Origin: Zanthoxylum bungeanum | Taxonomy: Eukaryota; Streptophyta; Magnoliopsida; Sapindales; Rutaceae | DNA: 64,000 bases | Direction of reading: 5' to 3' | Assembly (NCBI GenBank): GCA_019454045.1 | Contig: SKCR01033660.1 | Span: 248,001 to 312,000 of the forward strand | Shown: one piece after another, positions 44,380 through 56,536 of the stretch | How positions within the stretch are numbered: the first letter of the stretch is position 1 | Layout: each line of letters opens with the position of its first letter | Program-made: the position numbers and the translations under genes | The notes under the pieces: model-generated | What the model was told of the DNA's origin: nothing | The model's input: only the letters and a program-made list of their open reading frames with translations | Database searches by the model: none

Positions 44380-45552
44380 GAGAAGAAAGTCTCAGTCTCA
44401 GACTCGTCCTTTCGCTTGCTCCTTTAACAAGAAAAAAGAAAACCCTTTGGCTTCCGGCGTCAAATCTTAAGGTATTATTAATTTTTTTTTTTTTTTTTTT
44501 GGGATTTTACTTGCATTATGTGTTTGTAGGTTTCCTCATTCATGGGCTGTTCTTGTTTTGGTTTTTTTTTTTAGCTGCTTGTGGCGTTCTTTTAAGTCTC
44601 AATGTGGGTTTTTGTTTCTCTGGTTTTAGAGAGCTTTATGTTGTTTCCACAAGTTTTTTTCCCAGACGTTGCGAGTGTTTTCGTAAATCGTTTCCAGTGT
44701 TTATCCTTTGTTTTTGCCATGTTTTTTTTTTCCAAGTGTTGCCAGTGTTTTCGGAAAGCGTTGCATGCGTTTTACTCTGTTTTTGGTTCATGTGTCGTTT
44801 AATATTATCTACGCTGAGTGTTTTACTTGTAGTTTTGTCAGCTTTGCTTTGTTTGTATTAGTCTTGTTGCTTTTTTTTTTTTTGCTTGCTCGTTGCAAAT
44901 TTTGGTTAGTATCTCAATGTGGCTTTTGTTTTTAGAAACATGGTCTTCGTTTTCACATGTTTTTTCAAAGTTATGTTTTTTTTTTAAGTTTTGCCAGTCC
45001 ATTCCACTGTTTTTGCTCGTATTTTTTTAGTGTTCTTTTTTATTTTTGAAAAAAAAAAAGTGAATCTTTTCCTCCGTTTTTGGTTCATGTGCTGCTGAGT
45101 GTTTTCCTTTTTATTTTGTCCAACTGTTTTGTGAAAACAACTTCTTGCTTTTAGTTTTCTACTAAAGTTCGGATTTTTTTCTTGTAATCGTTTTTATTGT
45201 GACTTTGAAAGTGTTTCCAGCGTTTTTGGAAACTGCTGTTTGCGTTTTTAAATAATGTTGCGGGTGTTAAGATATGTGTTTTTGTTCTTATGTCGATGGG
45301 TGTTTTGATCTGCTTTTGGTCCTTGCAGTTTTTGAAAGCTTTTCTCATTAAAAGAAAAAAATGATCTGAGTTTCAATATTTCTTTTGCTTGTGTTTTATT
45401 TTTATTTTCTATGTAATTTGTATCCATTATTCGATAATCAGTTTTCAGTATTTGACTTTCTTTGCTTGCATTCTTGGTTGGTGCTTTTCTAAAATTAATT
45501 TAATGATTAAAAACTATGATTGTGTGTGTGTGTGTGTATAGGTTATTCGAAA
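44380..45552 (+). promoter_or_regulatory. AGO4-like 5' leader with a leader intron
   Basis: A pyrimidine/A-rich leader with 'aaaagaaaaccctttggctt' ends at 'tcttaag/gtatta' (44472/44473). The following stretch to the acceptor 'tgtgtgtatag' (45541) is strikingly T-rich (about 44480-45540) with no functional ORF, as expected of a leader intron. A (TG)n tract (45521-45537) sits right at the acceptor. The ATG at 45553 follows eleven bases later. An in-frame T-rich ORF at 44367-44861 is judged to be chance. Confidence 0.55.
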
Positions 45553-48500
45553 ATGGAATCTTCAAATCCTGAGGCTGAGGCTACCAAGGGATCCGAATCC
45601 ATGCCACCCCCACCACCTGTTATCCCTTCAAATCTTGTGCCTCTTCAATCTGAGAAGGTGACAGCTCCAATTCCAAAACGCTTTCCAATGGCAAGGGGAG
45701 GCGCTGGAACTAAAGGGAGGCCTATTACTCTTCTAACTAATCATTTTGAAGTTAGAATGTCAAAGAAAGATGGTTACTTTTGCCATTACAGTGTATTTCT
45801 CTTTGCCCATTATCATGATTTTGTCATTGGTTTTTACTATCCCTCGGTATAAATATTTCATTATGGTTTATTATTGTCATAGGTTGCTTTATTTTATGAA
45901 GATGGTCGTCCTGTTGATGGCAAAGGAATTGGAAGAAAAGTTCTTGACAAAGTTCAAGAGACGTATGGGCATGAGTTCAAGGGTAAATACTTTGCTTATG
46001 ATGGGGAGAAAAGCTTGTTTACTCTTGGTGCTTTGGAACGTAAGAAGCTTGAGTTCACTGTTGTACTGGAAGACCTCTCCTCGAATAGGTAAATGTGTGT
46101 GCATTGATATGCTTTAGTGGTTTTTTTAATAAAAAAATTGCATGTTTTTGCAGAATTGCACAGAATGACAGACCTGGAGGTGATGGCAGCCCAAATGAGA
46201 GCGATCGGAAGAGAATGAAGCGTCCATACAGGTCGAAAGTAATTAGGGTTGAAATAAGTTATGCTGCTAAAATTCCCATGCAAGCAATTGCAAATGCATT
46301 GCGGGGTCGGGAATCAGAGCATTTTGAAGAAGCCATGAGAGTATTGGACATCATTCTAAGGCAGATTGCAGCAAACCAGTGAGTGGTTAATTTGTGTTAT
46401 AATTGTTTTGGCTTAAGATGTTGCTCAATTCAATGCAGACTTATGATATTTTTTTCTTCTCGTATTCAGGGGTTGTCTCCTTGTCCGGCAGTCATTTTTC
46501 CATAATAATCCGAGGAATTTATCAGATTTGGGAGGTGGTGTCGTGGGATTAAGGGGTTTCCATTCAAGCTTCCGTGCTACACAACATGGTCTATCTTTGA
46601 ACATGGGTTAGTTGTTTTTGGCAATCCTCTTGGCATTTTTTACATGTGGTTTAATATATCAATTGTCTTGTTTATAATTGTCTTTATTTGTGTGCAGATG
46701 TATCCACTACAATGATAGTAAAACCTGGGCCAGTGATGGACTTCCTTCTCTCAAATCAAAATCTTAGAGAGCCTAGTCAGATTGATTGGAACAAGGTATT
46801 CACAGTTTACTGTCATTGTGTGTGTGTGTGTGTATTTGGAGCAAAATTGTCTTATTTGGACCTTTGCTTAAATTTTGATACCAGGCTAAGAGGATGCTGA
46901 AAAATCTGAGGATAAAGACTAATCACTCTAATACCGAGTTCAAAATTACGGGATTAAGTGACTACCCTTGCATTCAGCAAATGTAAGTCCTTTTTCCTGT
47001 TCTTTACCTCGTGTTTCACTCCATGTTTTTGTTGCTTTTCTCAAGAAATCACACTTTAATTTGCCAATTATATGTGACTTTCAACGTCTCAGGTTTTCAT
47101 TGAAACAAAAGAGTGGACATGATGGGGATAATGATGATATGGAAATATCAGTCTATGAATATTTTGTTAATCATCGTCATATAAAGTTGCAATATTCAGC
47201 TAATTTCCCATGCATCAATGTTGGGAAACCAAAGCGTCCAACATACATTCCACTTGAGGTGATATATTTATAGCTTTAAGGTTCTTTTGTTTATGTGGTG
47301 AACTGTATTATATTGGTATATTCTGTTTCTGCCCATGTAGCTTTGCACATTGGTTTCACTGCAACGCTATACAAAGGCATTGTCCAACCAGCAGAGGGCT
47401 TCACTTGTGGAGAAATCAAGGCAAAAACCCCAAGAGAGGATGAGGGTTTTGACTGATGTAGGTTCCATCCCTATATGTTGATAAAAAAAAAATTGTATTT
47501 CTGGTAGTTTTTGATTTAACACGTTTCTTCTGACAGGGAATGAGGAGTAACAATTATGGTGCTGACCCATTGCTTCGTTCTTTTGGTGTTTCAATTGGTA
47601 GTCAATTTACACAGGTTGAAGGTCGAGTATTACCAGCCCCTAGAGTAAGTACAGAGTCATTTTTCATGTATTTTACCTCCGTCATCATGATCAATATCTG
47701 AACTCAAAATACTTTAAAGGTTATGTTGTTTGTAATATGCCTGTCTGTGGATGTTCTGCTGCAGCTGAAAGTGGGAAATGGAGAAGACTTTTTTCCTCGT
47801 GGCGGAAGGTGGAATTTCAACAACAAGGTATTAATTTTTTATGTTCTTTCGATTGTATCTGGTAAAATGGCAGAAGCCTTCTGATATCAATTCTACATAT
47901 TCCTATTTCCTACAGAAATTAGTGGATCCAGTGAAGATTGAACGTTGGGCTATTGTAAACTTCTCTGCTCGTTGTGATATATGCAGTCTGTGTAGTAATC
48001 TGATCAGATGTGGACAAATGAAAGGAATTGTGAGTGTTTTCGCGAAATACATTGTGAACACATCCTATACTATATCTCTTAATTTTAAATTTTATGAGTC
48101 TATATCACTTAGGAGACTTGATGCTTATTTCTTAATTCTTTTGCTTTTAGCTCATAAATAATCCATATGATGTTTTTGAGGAGAGGCCTCAATTTAGACG
48201 AGAGCCAGCACCAACAAGAGTTGATAAAATGTTTGACACAATCAAGTCTATGCTACCAGGGCCACCACAATTTCTATTGTGTATTCTCCCCGAGAGGAAG
48301 AACTCTGACATATATGGTTGGCCCATTTCTTCTTTAACTTTATACTCTGCTATTTTGGTTGTCCTTATATTTTAATATGTAATAACTTGTTCTTATTTAA
48401 GGTCCATGGAAAAGGAAAATTCTTGCGGACAATGGCATTGTAACACAGTGTATTGCACCCACAAAAGTGAATGACCAATACCTTACAAATGTCCTCTTGA

Positions 48501-50859
48501 AGATAAATGCCAAGGTGAACTCCTCTAAATTTTTTGATCATTTCAAGCTTTTTTTCCTATATATATTTGGCTTTTTATGTGTCGATACCATTTTGTTGAT
48601 TTCCCCCCCTATCTCTACAGCTTGGAGGAATGAATTCTTTGTTGACCGTTGAGCATTCTTGTTCTATACCCTTTGTTTCCAAGCCAGTAACCATGATTCT
48701 AGGGATGGATGTCTCACATGGCTCCCCTGGTCATTCAGACATGCCATCTATTGCTGCGGTATTACCTTTAGTTTGGTTCTCTTTCAATATATTCGAAAGC
48801 TAAACAAATTTGCTAGTTGAACATCCACGATTCTAGATGTATGTCTGATGTTTTTTTCTTTTTGACATTTGAAATTTTTGAAGGTGGTCAGTTCCAGGCA
48901 GTGGCCATCTATTTCTCGTTATAGAGCTTCAGTACGAACTCAATCTCCAAAAGTTGAAATGATTGCTAATCTTTTTAAGCCTGGATCTGGAACAGAGGAC
49001 TCTGGCATCATCAGGTGAAGAAACGTTTAACTTGTTGATATCCATCTGTGTGTGCCCTCTGTTTCTATTTTCTCCCATTTCATGTCTTATGTACACAACT
49101 TATCCAGAACATTTTTTATGTTCTTCAATTACAGGGAATTATTAGCTGATTTTTATTCGACTTCAGGGCAAAGGAAGCCTGAAAATATCATCATTTTCAG
49201 GTAGCTTTCTAATAATTCTATTTAAAAGTTTTATGATTTCCTTTGACTAATGATTGGATTATAATGATGTTAAATCAACATATTGAAAAGATAATTACAT
49301 TCTTGCAGTTTAAATACGTTAAGTTATACTTATTTCAAATTGAACTTTTTTCAAGTCTTGAGTGATTGAAGTTATTTAAGTGATTTTATGAGTTTGAGTT
49401 TTTCTTTTCTTTCTTTTGATCGCCATTTGGCTGCACAGTTTATTCACGATCTATTGCATACCTTTAAGAAACTTGCTTAAATTAATGTCAAAAAATTCAA
49501 CAAATAACAGTAATTGATTAAAAAAAATCTAAATCTAAAATAAATTTCATTGTACAACAACACTTAACAAATGTTGCTATCTACTTATTTCAGGGATGGA
49601 GTAAGTGAGTCGCAGTTTAACCAGGTCTTGAACATAGAATTGGACCAAATTATTGAGGTAATCACAAAACCTCGGTTTAATTTTTAAGATAATACTTGCA
49701 ATTTGTGATCATAATAGCTTTAATGTGTTCAGGCCTGCAAATTCCTTGATGAGAAATGGTCTCCTAAGTTCATTGTGGTTGTTGCTCAAAAGAATCATCA
49801 TACAAAGTTCTTCCAGAGTGGAGATATTGCTGATAATGTTCCACCTGGTGAGCTACTTTGCCGACTTATCGGGGGAAAAAAAGAACCCTTGTTTGCTAAA
49901 GACCCATTCAATGGTTCACTGAACATATAACATTTCGCCCTTTATTATTTTTATGCAGGTACTGTTATTGACAACAGAGTCTGTCATCCAAGGAACAATG
50001 ACTTCTACCTGTGTGCTCATGCTGGGATGATTGTGAGTATTGCATATTCTCTTAACATTTGCTATAATTTAAATAATATATGGTTATAGATCTGGATAAT
50101 ATTAAATAGAGGATTCATATTTTTTAAAAGTATCTGGGAGGGCAATTTTATATGAAGGATTCATGTTTACTTCCTGCTGTTGTGATCAGATGTCCTCTGA
50201 CTGTTACTAATGACTTTCTTTAATCTGAAAATAGGGCACATCGCGGCCTACACATTATCATGTTCTGCATGATGAGATTGGGTTTTCAATTGATGATTTG
50301 CAGGAGCTTGTACATTCCTTATCTTATGTGTAAGTGTATATAGTATTATAAATACCAAAAATTTAAAAAAAAAAAAAAAAAAAGAAATTAAAAGTAAATC
50401 AATGCTTATCCTTGTTGTGAAGGTTGCATTGAATTTCATGTTGTCACCTTCTGTGCTTTTCTGGTCAATAATAATTTTTGGTGTCTAAATTATGCAGGTA
50501 CCAAAGAAGCACCACTGCCGTATCTGTAGGTAATAAATTTACACTCTTTTTTTGGTTTGGTTTAGTTTAGTTAGGAGGAATATTGCAGCAACCTCGTGAT
50601 CTTGTTGTTTAAATGTCTTAATTACAAATTTATATAGAATGCTAAGCTCTTTCTTGAATGTTTTTGCATGTGTGATCTTGTAGTTGCGCCAATATGCTAC
50701 GCCCACCTGGCTGCTGCTCAGATGTCGCAATTCATAAAGTTCGATGAAATGTCGGACACATCTTCGAGTCATGCTGGTATAACATCTGCTGGTAGTATCC
50801 CAATTCCCGAACTGCCCATGCTACATAAAGATGTGTGCAATTCTATGTTCTTCTGCTAA
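45553..50859 (+). CDS. AGO4: Argonaute protein, AGO4 clade (22 coding exons, 913 aa)
   Basis: Exons: 45553-45792, 45883-46088, 46154-46378, 46470-46606, 46698-46795, 46885-46982, 47093-47258, 47341-47457, 47537-47644, 47765-47827, 47916-48029, 48151-48316, 48402-48514, 48621-48758, 48884-49014, 49135-49200, 49594-49657, 49733-49847, 49959-50032, 50235-50329, 50498-50529, 50684-50859. The frame is open through 2742 nt. AGO4 proteins bind 24-nt siRNAs in the nucleus and guide DNA methylation (RdDM). Order: a Pro-rich N terminus, N domain, PAZ (about 270-390), MID, PIWI (about 570-880). The slicer residues are intact: Asp647 in GMDVSHG, Asp730 in IFRDGVSE, and His in [11 protein letters not shown] (about 820-822). 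The C terminus ending MFFC, length and exon number fit AGO4; AGO8/9 relatives cannot be excluded. A Copia element begins 95 bp after the stop. Confidence 0.95.
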
Positions 50860-50953
50860 GAGAACAAGCAAAGATATAGGAAATAGAAATGTCGAAAACA
50901 TAGGGAAACAAAAACTGATAGTGTTCTTTTGGATTTTTGGTATTTGATGTTCT

Positions 50954-51266
50954 TGTTGTGAATAAACACACAATAATAGAGGATAATTTGATAGAAAACT
51001 CTTCTTTTATATACCCACAAAAGAATTACAAAGCTTCCAATACAAGCTTTACAAAAAACTCTCACCAATCACTCTCACTACACTTTCACACATTTAGGGA
51101 TGATAAACTTATGATTTTTGGGCTCCTTATATAGTGCTCAAACCGCGTGAACAGTGCCACGCGGTTGAGCAAGTTGTCACCAAGCTTTGCTTGCAATGGT
51201 TGGCATGGCTGGCAAAGATCCAATCATGCTTTCGGTGCATGATTTGATCATTTGCTGTCTTCAACA
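50954..51266 (-). repeat. Copia 3' LTR
   Basis: 313-bp LTR with TG...CA ends, carrying 'cttttatatacccac' and the hairpin 'accgcgtg...cacgcggt'. Compared with the other LTR it has a 5-bp insertion in 'agctttgcttgcaat'. Confidence 0.9.
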
Positions 51267-51577
51267 AATCTCCCCCTCGGTGAAGATTTCCCAAAATCTG
51301 AGCCGACCATTAATCATCCAAATCCGGATCCTCCAAAAGGATCCTCCCCTGGCTGCATCTGTGTGTGACTGCCTACGTACCATGAGTTGGGATCAAGCCA
51401 ATCGTAGTTCTCTGTCTCTCCCCACTCTGACTATGTGGAGAGTTTTGTCATCCCGACTATGGCACGACAGATTTCAAGCTTCTCATTCGGTAAAACCTTC
51501 GTGAACATATCGGCACCGTTGTCGTCGGTGTGAATTTTCCTGAGTTCTAACAGTCTTGAGCTCAGGACGTCCCGTAT

Positions 51578-54500
51578 TCAGTGATACCTCACATCGATAT
51601 GTTTTGACCTCGAATGAAAGGTGGAATTTTTACCGAGATAGATAGCACTCTGGCTATCGCAGTACAAAATGTACTTCTCCTGCTTGAAACCCAATTCCTG
51701 GACGAATGTCTTCATCCACAGCAATTCCTTGCAAGCTTCTGTAGCTGCAATGAATTCTGCCTCTGTTGTAGAAAGTGCAACACACCTCTGCAACCTAGAC
51801 TGCCATGCCACAGCTCCTCCTGAGAGAGTAATCAGATACCCCGAAGTAGACTTTCGGGTATCCACATCTCCTGCCATATCTGAATCGGTGTAGCCCATCA
51901 ACACTGGTTTGTCGCTGCTTCCAAAACATAACCTCATCTTGGAAGTGCCTCGAAGATACCGCATAATCCATTTGATCGCATTCCAGTGTTCCCGTCCTGG
52001 GTTTGACATAAACCGGCTGACCAATCCAACTGCGTGTGCTAAGTCTGGCCTCGTGCACACCATGGCATACATAAGACTTCCCACTGCTGAGGTGTATGGA
52101 ACCTGTTTCATTTCCTCATTCTCTGACTCAGTAGAGGGACTCTGTCTCGTACTCAATCTAAAGTGGGTAGCAAGAGGAGTGCTAACCGCTTTAGCCTTGT
52201 CCATCTGGAATCTCTGAAGTACTTCTCGATGTACTCCTCCTGTGACAAGTATAACCTCCTGGCTTTCCGATCACGACCGATCCTGATGCCAAGAATCTGT
52301 TTAGCTGGCCCCAAGTCTTTCATCTCAAAAGACTTACTCAGTTGCTGCTTCAAATTATCAATCCTCGATTGATTCCTGCCAACTATCAACATATCATCTA
52401 CATATAACAGTAAGATGATAAAGTCATCGTCAGAAAACTTCTGAACGAAAACACAATGGTCTGAAGTGTCTTCTTGTATCCCTGCTCCCCCATAACTGAC
52501 TCAAACTTCACGTACCACTGTCTCGGTGCCTGTGTTTCAAACCGTAGAGGCTTTTCCTGAGTCTGCACACATAGTCCTCTTTCCCGCTGACTCTGAAGCC
52601 TTCTGGTTGCTCCATGTAAATTTCTTCTTCCAGATCTCCGTGAAGAAATGCGGTCTTGACATCCATCTGCTCAACTTCCAGGTCGAGGCTTGCTGCTAAG
52701 CTGAGTACCACTCTGATGGATGACATCTTCACAACTGGAGAGAAGATTTCATCAAAGTCAATGCCTTTCCTCTGATTGAATCCCTTGACGACTAGTCTGG
52801 CTTTGTACCGGGGTTGTGAAGTGTGCTCTTGTTGCTTCACTCTGTACACCCATTTGTTCTTCAAAGCCCGTTTGCCTCTTGGCAATTTCACCAACTCAAA
52901 AGTGTGATTGTCATGCAAAGATTTCATCTCATCTTGCATGGCTTCCTCCCACTTTTCTCTGTCCTCTGTTTCCACAGCCTCCTGGTAGCTCTCGGGTTCT
53001 CCCCCGTCAGTAAGCAGCACATACTCATATGCAGAGTATTTGGTTGAAGGTCGCCTCTCTCTGTCAGACCTTCTCTGTGGAACTGTTGGTGTAGCTTCTG
53101 GTACTGGTGGTTGATCATGATCATCATCTCTGGGAGCTTCATCACCTGTACCCTCATGTCTGGGAACCTCATCTTCAACTCGTACTGGCACCGGTGTATG
53201 AGGTTCTGGATTCACATTCTGTATTGCTGGGGCATTGTCTTCATCTCCTTTCGGATATCTTCTATGGTCTGGTCTTCAACAAAGACAACATCTCGGCTTC
53301 TGACAATCTTTTTCTCCACAGGATCATAGAGTTTGTAGCCGAAATCATCCTGACCATAGCCAATAAAGACACACTGTCGCGTCTTTGCATCAAGCTTGGA
53401 TCTCTCGTCCTTTGGGATGTGTACAAATGCTTTGCACCCAAAGACATGCAAGTGTTCATAAGACACTTCTTTACCTGTCCAGGCTTGGTTAGGAACATTA
53501 CCTTTCAGTGCGATCGCTGGGGACATGTTCAAAACATGTACTGCTGTGATGAGTGCCTCCCCCCGAATGTCTTCGGCAGCTTGGCTTGTGACAGCAAGCT
53601 TCTGATCCTCTCGCACAAGGTTCTGTTCATCCTCTCAGCTAGGCCATTCAGCTGAGGTGTCTTCGGAGGTGTCGTTTGATGTCTGATTCCTTGCGTCTTG
53701 CAGTACTGATCAAACGGACCTCTGTATTCTCCACCGTTTTGTTCTGATGCATTTGAGTTTCTTACCGGTTTCTCTCTCCACCAAAGCATGAAACTCCTTG
53801 AACACTCCCAGCACTTGATCTTTTCTCTTCAAGGTGTATGCCCAGATCTTCCTTGAATGATCATCAATAAATGTCACATAATACAGTGACCCACCAAGTG
53901 TTCGTGTCTGCATCGGACCGCATACATCTGAATGTATGAGATCTAGTACCTCCGGTTTCCGTTGAGGCGGGGAGCTCTGGAAGGATACTCTGTTCTGCTT
54001 TCCAGCCATGCAGTGTTCACACTTCCGTAAGTGTGAGTTCTTCAATTCCGGAAGAACATTCCGCCTGCGTAGTATCTTCATCCCTGTTTGGCTCATGTGA
54101 CCGAGCTTTTTGTGCCATAGCTCGGCTGCCTCATTGCTGTTGACTGTATTTATGCTACTATTTGAAAGCTTAGCATGCATTAAATACAGGGTTGAGTCTT
54201 TCTTACCTCGTGCCACGACCATTGATCCTTTAGTGAGCTTCCAGCATCCGTCACTAAAGGTGCTGCAGAAACCTTCATCATCCAGCTTGCCTGTTGAGAT
54301 CAGGTTTAACCGGATATCTGGGATGTGCTTGACTCCCTTCAAACTAGCCTTGTCCCGTTCTCTGTCTGTTTCAAGGCAGATGTCTCCAATACCGACGGCT
54401 TTGGACTGTCCGTCATTCCCCATCCTTACAGCACCGTAGTCCCCTGGTGTGTAAGATGAAAAGAAGTCTCTGCGAGATGTGGCGTGTATGGATGCGCACT

Positions 54501-55391
54501 ATCTATCACCCAACTGGTCTCGTGGCTGGCAAGATTCACAACAGCTTCTTCATACATTATGCAAAATTCTTTGGAGGTTTTCTCGGTGGTAGTAGCAACT
54601 CTTTCTTGATTAGAGTCACCATCTCTCCTGGACTGCTCGTTCTTCAGTTTGTAGCAATCCCGCTTCATATGGCCTTTCTTTTTGCAGTGTAATAGCACTC
54701 AATATCTCTAGTTCTTGATTTACCTCGGTTCTTGTCTGATCTCCTGGGCCTCGGCTTTTACTCCTCCCCCTTCTGGTGTTTTTTCTGTCACTAGAGCTTC
54801 TGAGGTTGAGGCTGATGCTGACTCCTGCATTCCCGTCCTCTTTTCTTCCTCGAAGATCCTGGTCTTTGCCATCTCCATAGTGACTTTCCCATCTGCGGCT
54901 GAATTTATCACCGTAGATCTGAACGTTTCCCAAGATTCTGGTAACGTATTAAGGAGTATTAAGCCATTTACCTCATCACCGAAGTCTATGCCCAATCCAG
55001 ACAATTCTTTCATTGTTCCGAGGAAATCGTTGATATGGTCCGCCACAGCTGTACCCTCCTGGTATTTCAAACCCATCATCTTCTTGATGTAGTACAGCTT
55101 GTTGTTGCCAGTCTTTGCTCTGAAAAGCTCCTCCAGCTTTCTCCATAAGTCACGTGCATTTGTTTCTTCACTGACATGGTTCACGATACTGTCGTCGATC
55201 CACTGACGAATAGTACTGCATGTTTTCTGGTGAAGATTAGCCCACTTTCCATCGGTCATTCCTTCTGGTTTCTGCTCCAGAAATACCGATCCATCATAGT
55301 CCTTCACATACAGAAGGTCTTTCATCCTTCCTCTCCATGTGAAATAGTTTGTACTGGTTAACAAAATCATTTTTCCGTTGCTCCCCTCCAT
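51578..55391 (-). pseudogene. Copia gag-pol remnant
   Basis: Starting from an ATG at 55391 on the - strand: a gag (UBN2-type, with WIDDSIVNHVSEETNARDLW), then after a frameshift a CCHC knuckle (HCKKKGHMKRDCYK, about 54697-54650). A protease site follows (SWVIDSAHPY, where DSGA is usual), then integrase (ELWHKKLGHMS, LDLIHSDVCGPM, FIDDHSRKIW; 54423-53529), RT (RYKARLVVKGFNQRKGIDFDE, LLYVDDMLIVG; 53215-52153) and RNase H (YTSAVGSLMYAMVCTRPDLA, SKHIDVRYH; 52204-51578). At least five frame breaks separate the pieces. The first Cys of the knuckle and the protease Gly look lost. No intact product is possible. Confidence 0.88.
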
Positions 55392-56035
55392 CATAAAAAT
55401 TCTAAGCAGAATTTCAAAAAAACGGACCTCACCGTTGCGTCCGGAATGGTCGAAAATGGTGGAAATGACACTTCGTTTGTCAAAATCCGACACAGGGACC
55501 AAATTGCAAATTCCAGAAATTACAGGGGTCAAAGTGCAATTTCCGAAAGTTCAGGGGCCAAAGTGCAATTACGGAAAACTTTAGGGACTATTATGCAATT
55601 TCCAAAAAGTACAGGGACTAAATTGAAAATTTCTGAAAGTATAGGGGCCAAATTGTAATTTCCAGAAAGTTCAGGGACCTATCTGAAATTTACCAGGCAC
55701 CGCTGACGTGGCAGCTGACGTGGTAAGTGCTGACGGGCGCTGACTGGCTGCTGACTGGGCGCTGACGTGGCGTCGTCTTCTTCCTTGAGCAGCGCGTGCG
55801 GCGCGTTACTGCGCGTGGAGCGCGTGAAGCGTCCTCTGGTTGGCGCGTGCGGCGCGTGCGGGTCCTCAGGCCTCCGTTGATCGCCGAAAAATACCACCGT
55901 GCTCGTCTCGCCGTGAAACGTCTGATGGTATGCTCAAAATCGATTTTCGACAACTTTCGTCGGAACCGACTTTCCGAACCGAACTCGTTTCTGAGTTTCG
56001 GGATCCCTCCGTGTAACCGTAGCTCTGATACCACT

Positions 56036-56346
56036 TGTTGTGAATAAAACACACAATAATAGAGGATAATTTGAGAGAAAACTCTTCTTTTATATACCCA
56101 CAAAAGAATTACAAAGCTTCCAATACAAGCTTTACAAAAAACTCTCATCAATCACTCTCACTACACTTTCACACATTTTGGGATGATAACTTATGATTTT
56201 TGGGCTCCTTATATAGTGCTCAAACCGCGTGAACAGTGCCACGCGGTTTGAGCAAGTTGTTCACCAAGCTTGCAATGGTTGGCATGGCTGGCAAAGATCA
56301 AATCATGCTTTCGGTGCATGATTTGATTCATTTGCTGTCTTCAACA
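56036..56346 (-). repeat. Copia 5' LTR
   Basis: 311-bp copy of the LTR at 50954. Its inner edge is followed (on the - strand) by two bases and then TGGTATCAGAGC, the usual initiator-Met primer site of Copia elements. The hairpin 'accgcgtg...cacgcggt' is kept. Confidence 0.9.
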
Positions 56347-56530
56347 CTCTTGACAAAGTACTACTTGTTGAAATATAAAGTGGTGTAAAAGTTGTAGATT
56401 TGAACAGCAAAGATTGCAGCTGTGCCTGATGGACATGAATGTTTTGGTCCATTTTGCTGAATGGCGACTTCTTGATTTATGTAAGATGTTTGGCCACAAT
56501 ATAACACATATTTAATCCGGATTAAATTTA
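56347..56530 (+). other. Probable continuation of the AGO4-like 3' UTR
   Basis: This sequence ('ttgacaaagtactacttgtt ... gtaagatgtttggccacaat') resumes right after the Copia 5' LTR. It has the composition of a plant 3' UTR. If the Copia element landed in the 3' UTR, this is the displaced distal part. This is inference; no transcript evidence is available here. Confidence 0.4.
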
Positions 56531-56536
56531 GTGTTT

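Larger units (their letters stand above)
50954..56346 (-). mobile_element. Copia LTR retrotransposon, structurally complete but coding-dead
   Basis: LTRs at 50954-51266 (3' in element terms) and 56036-56346 (5') begin TGTTGTGAAT and end CTTCAACA. On the - strand the primer site TGGTATCAGAGC (initiator tRNA-Met) follows the 5' LTR at about 56034, and a purine tract GAGGGGGAGATT abuts the 3' LTR. About four substitutions and six small indels separate the LTRs. The order gag, protease, integrase, RT, RNase H is that of Copia. The flanking 5-mers (gttct and ctctt) do not match, so the target duplication is lost or the ends recombined. It lies antisense to AGO4, just past its stop. Confidence 0.9.

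Noticed and set aside
44367..44861. 164-codon Phe/Leu/Val-rich ORF before AGO4
   Set aside because: T-rich leader intron sequence gives runs of hydrophobic codons; the true ATG is at 45553 and the frame does not join it.
53107..53655. 182-codon + strand ORF within the Copia element, and smaller ones at 51909, 54110 and 54715
   Set aside because: They are shadows on the strand opposite to gag-pol.
50949..56351. 5-bp target duplication for the Copia element
   Set aside because: The bases just outside the LTRs are gttct and ctctt, which do not match, so I do not claim a duplication.
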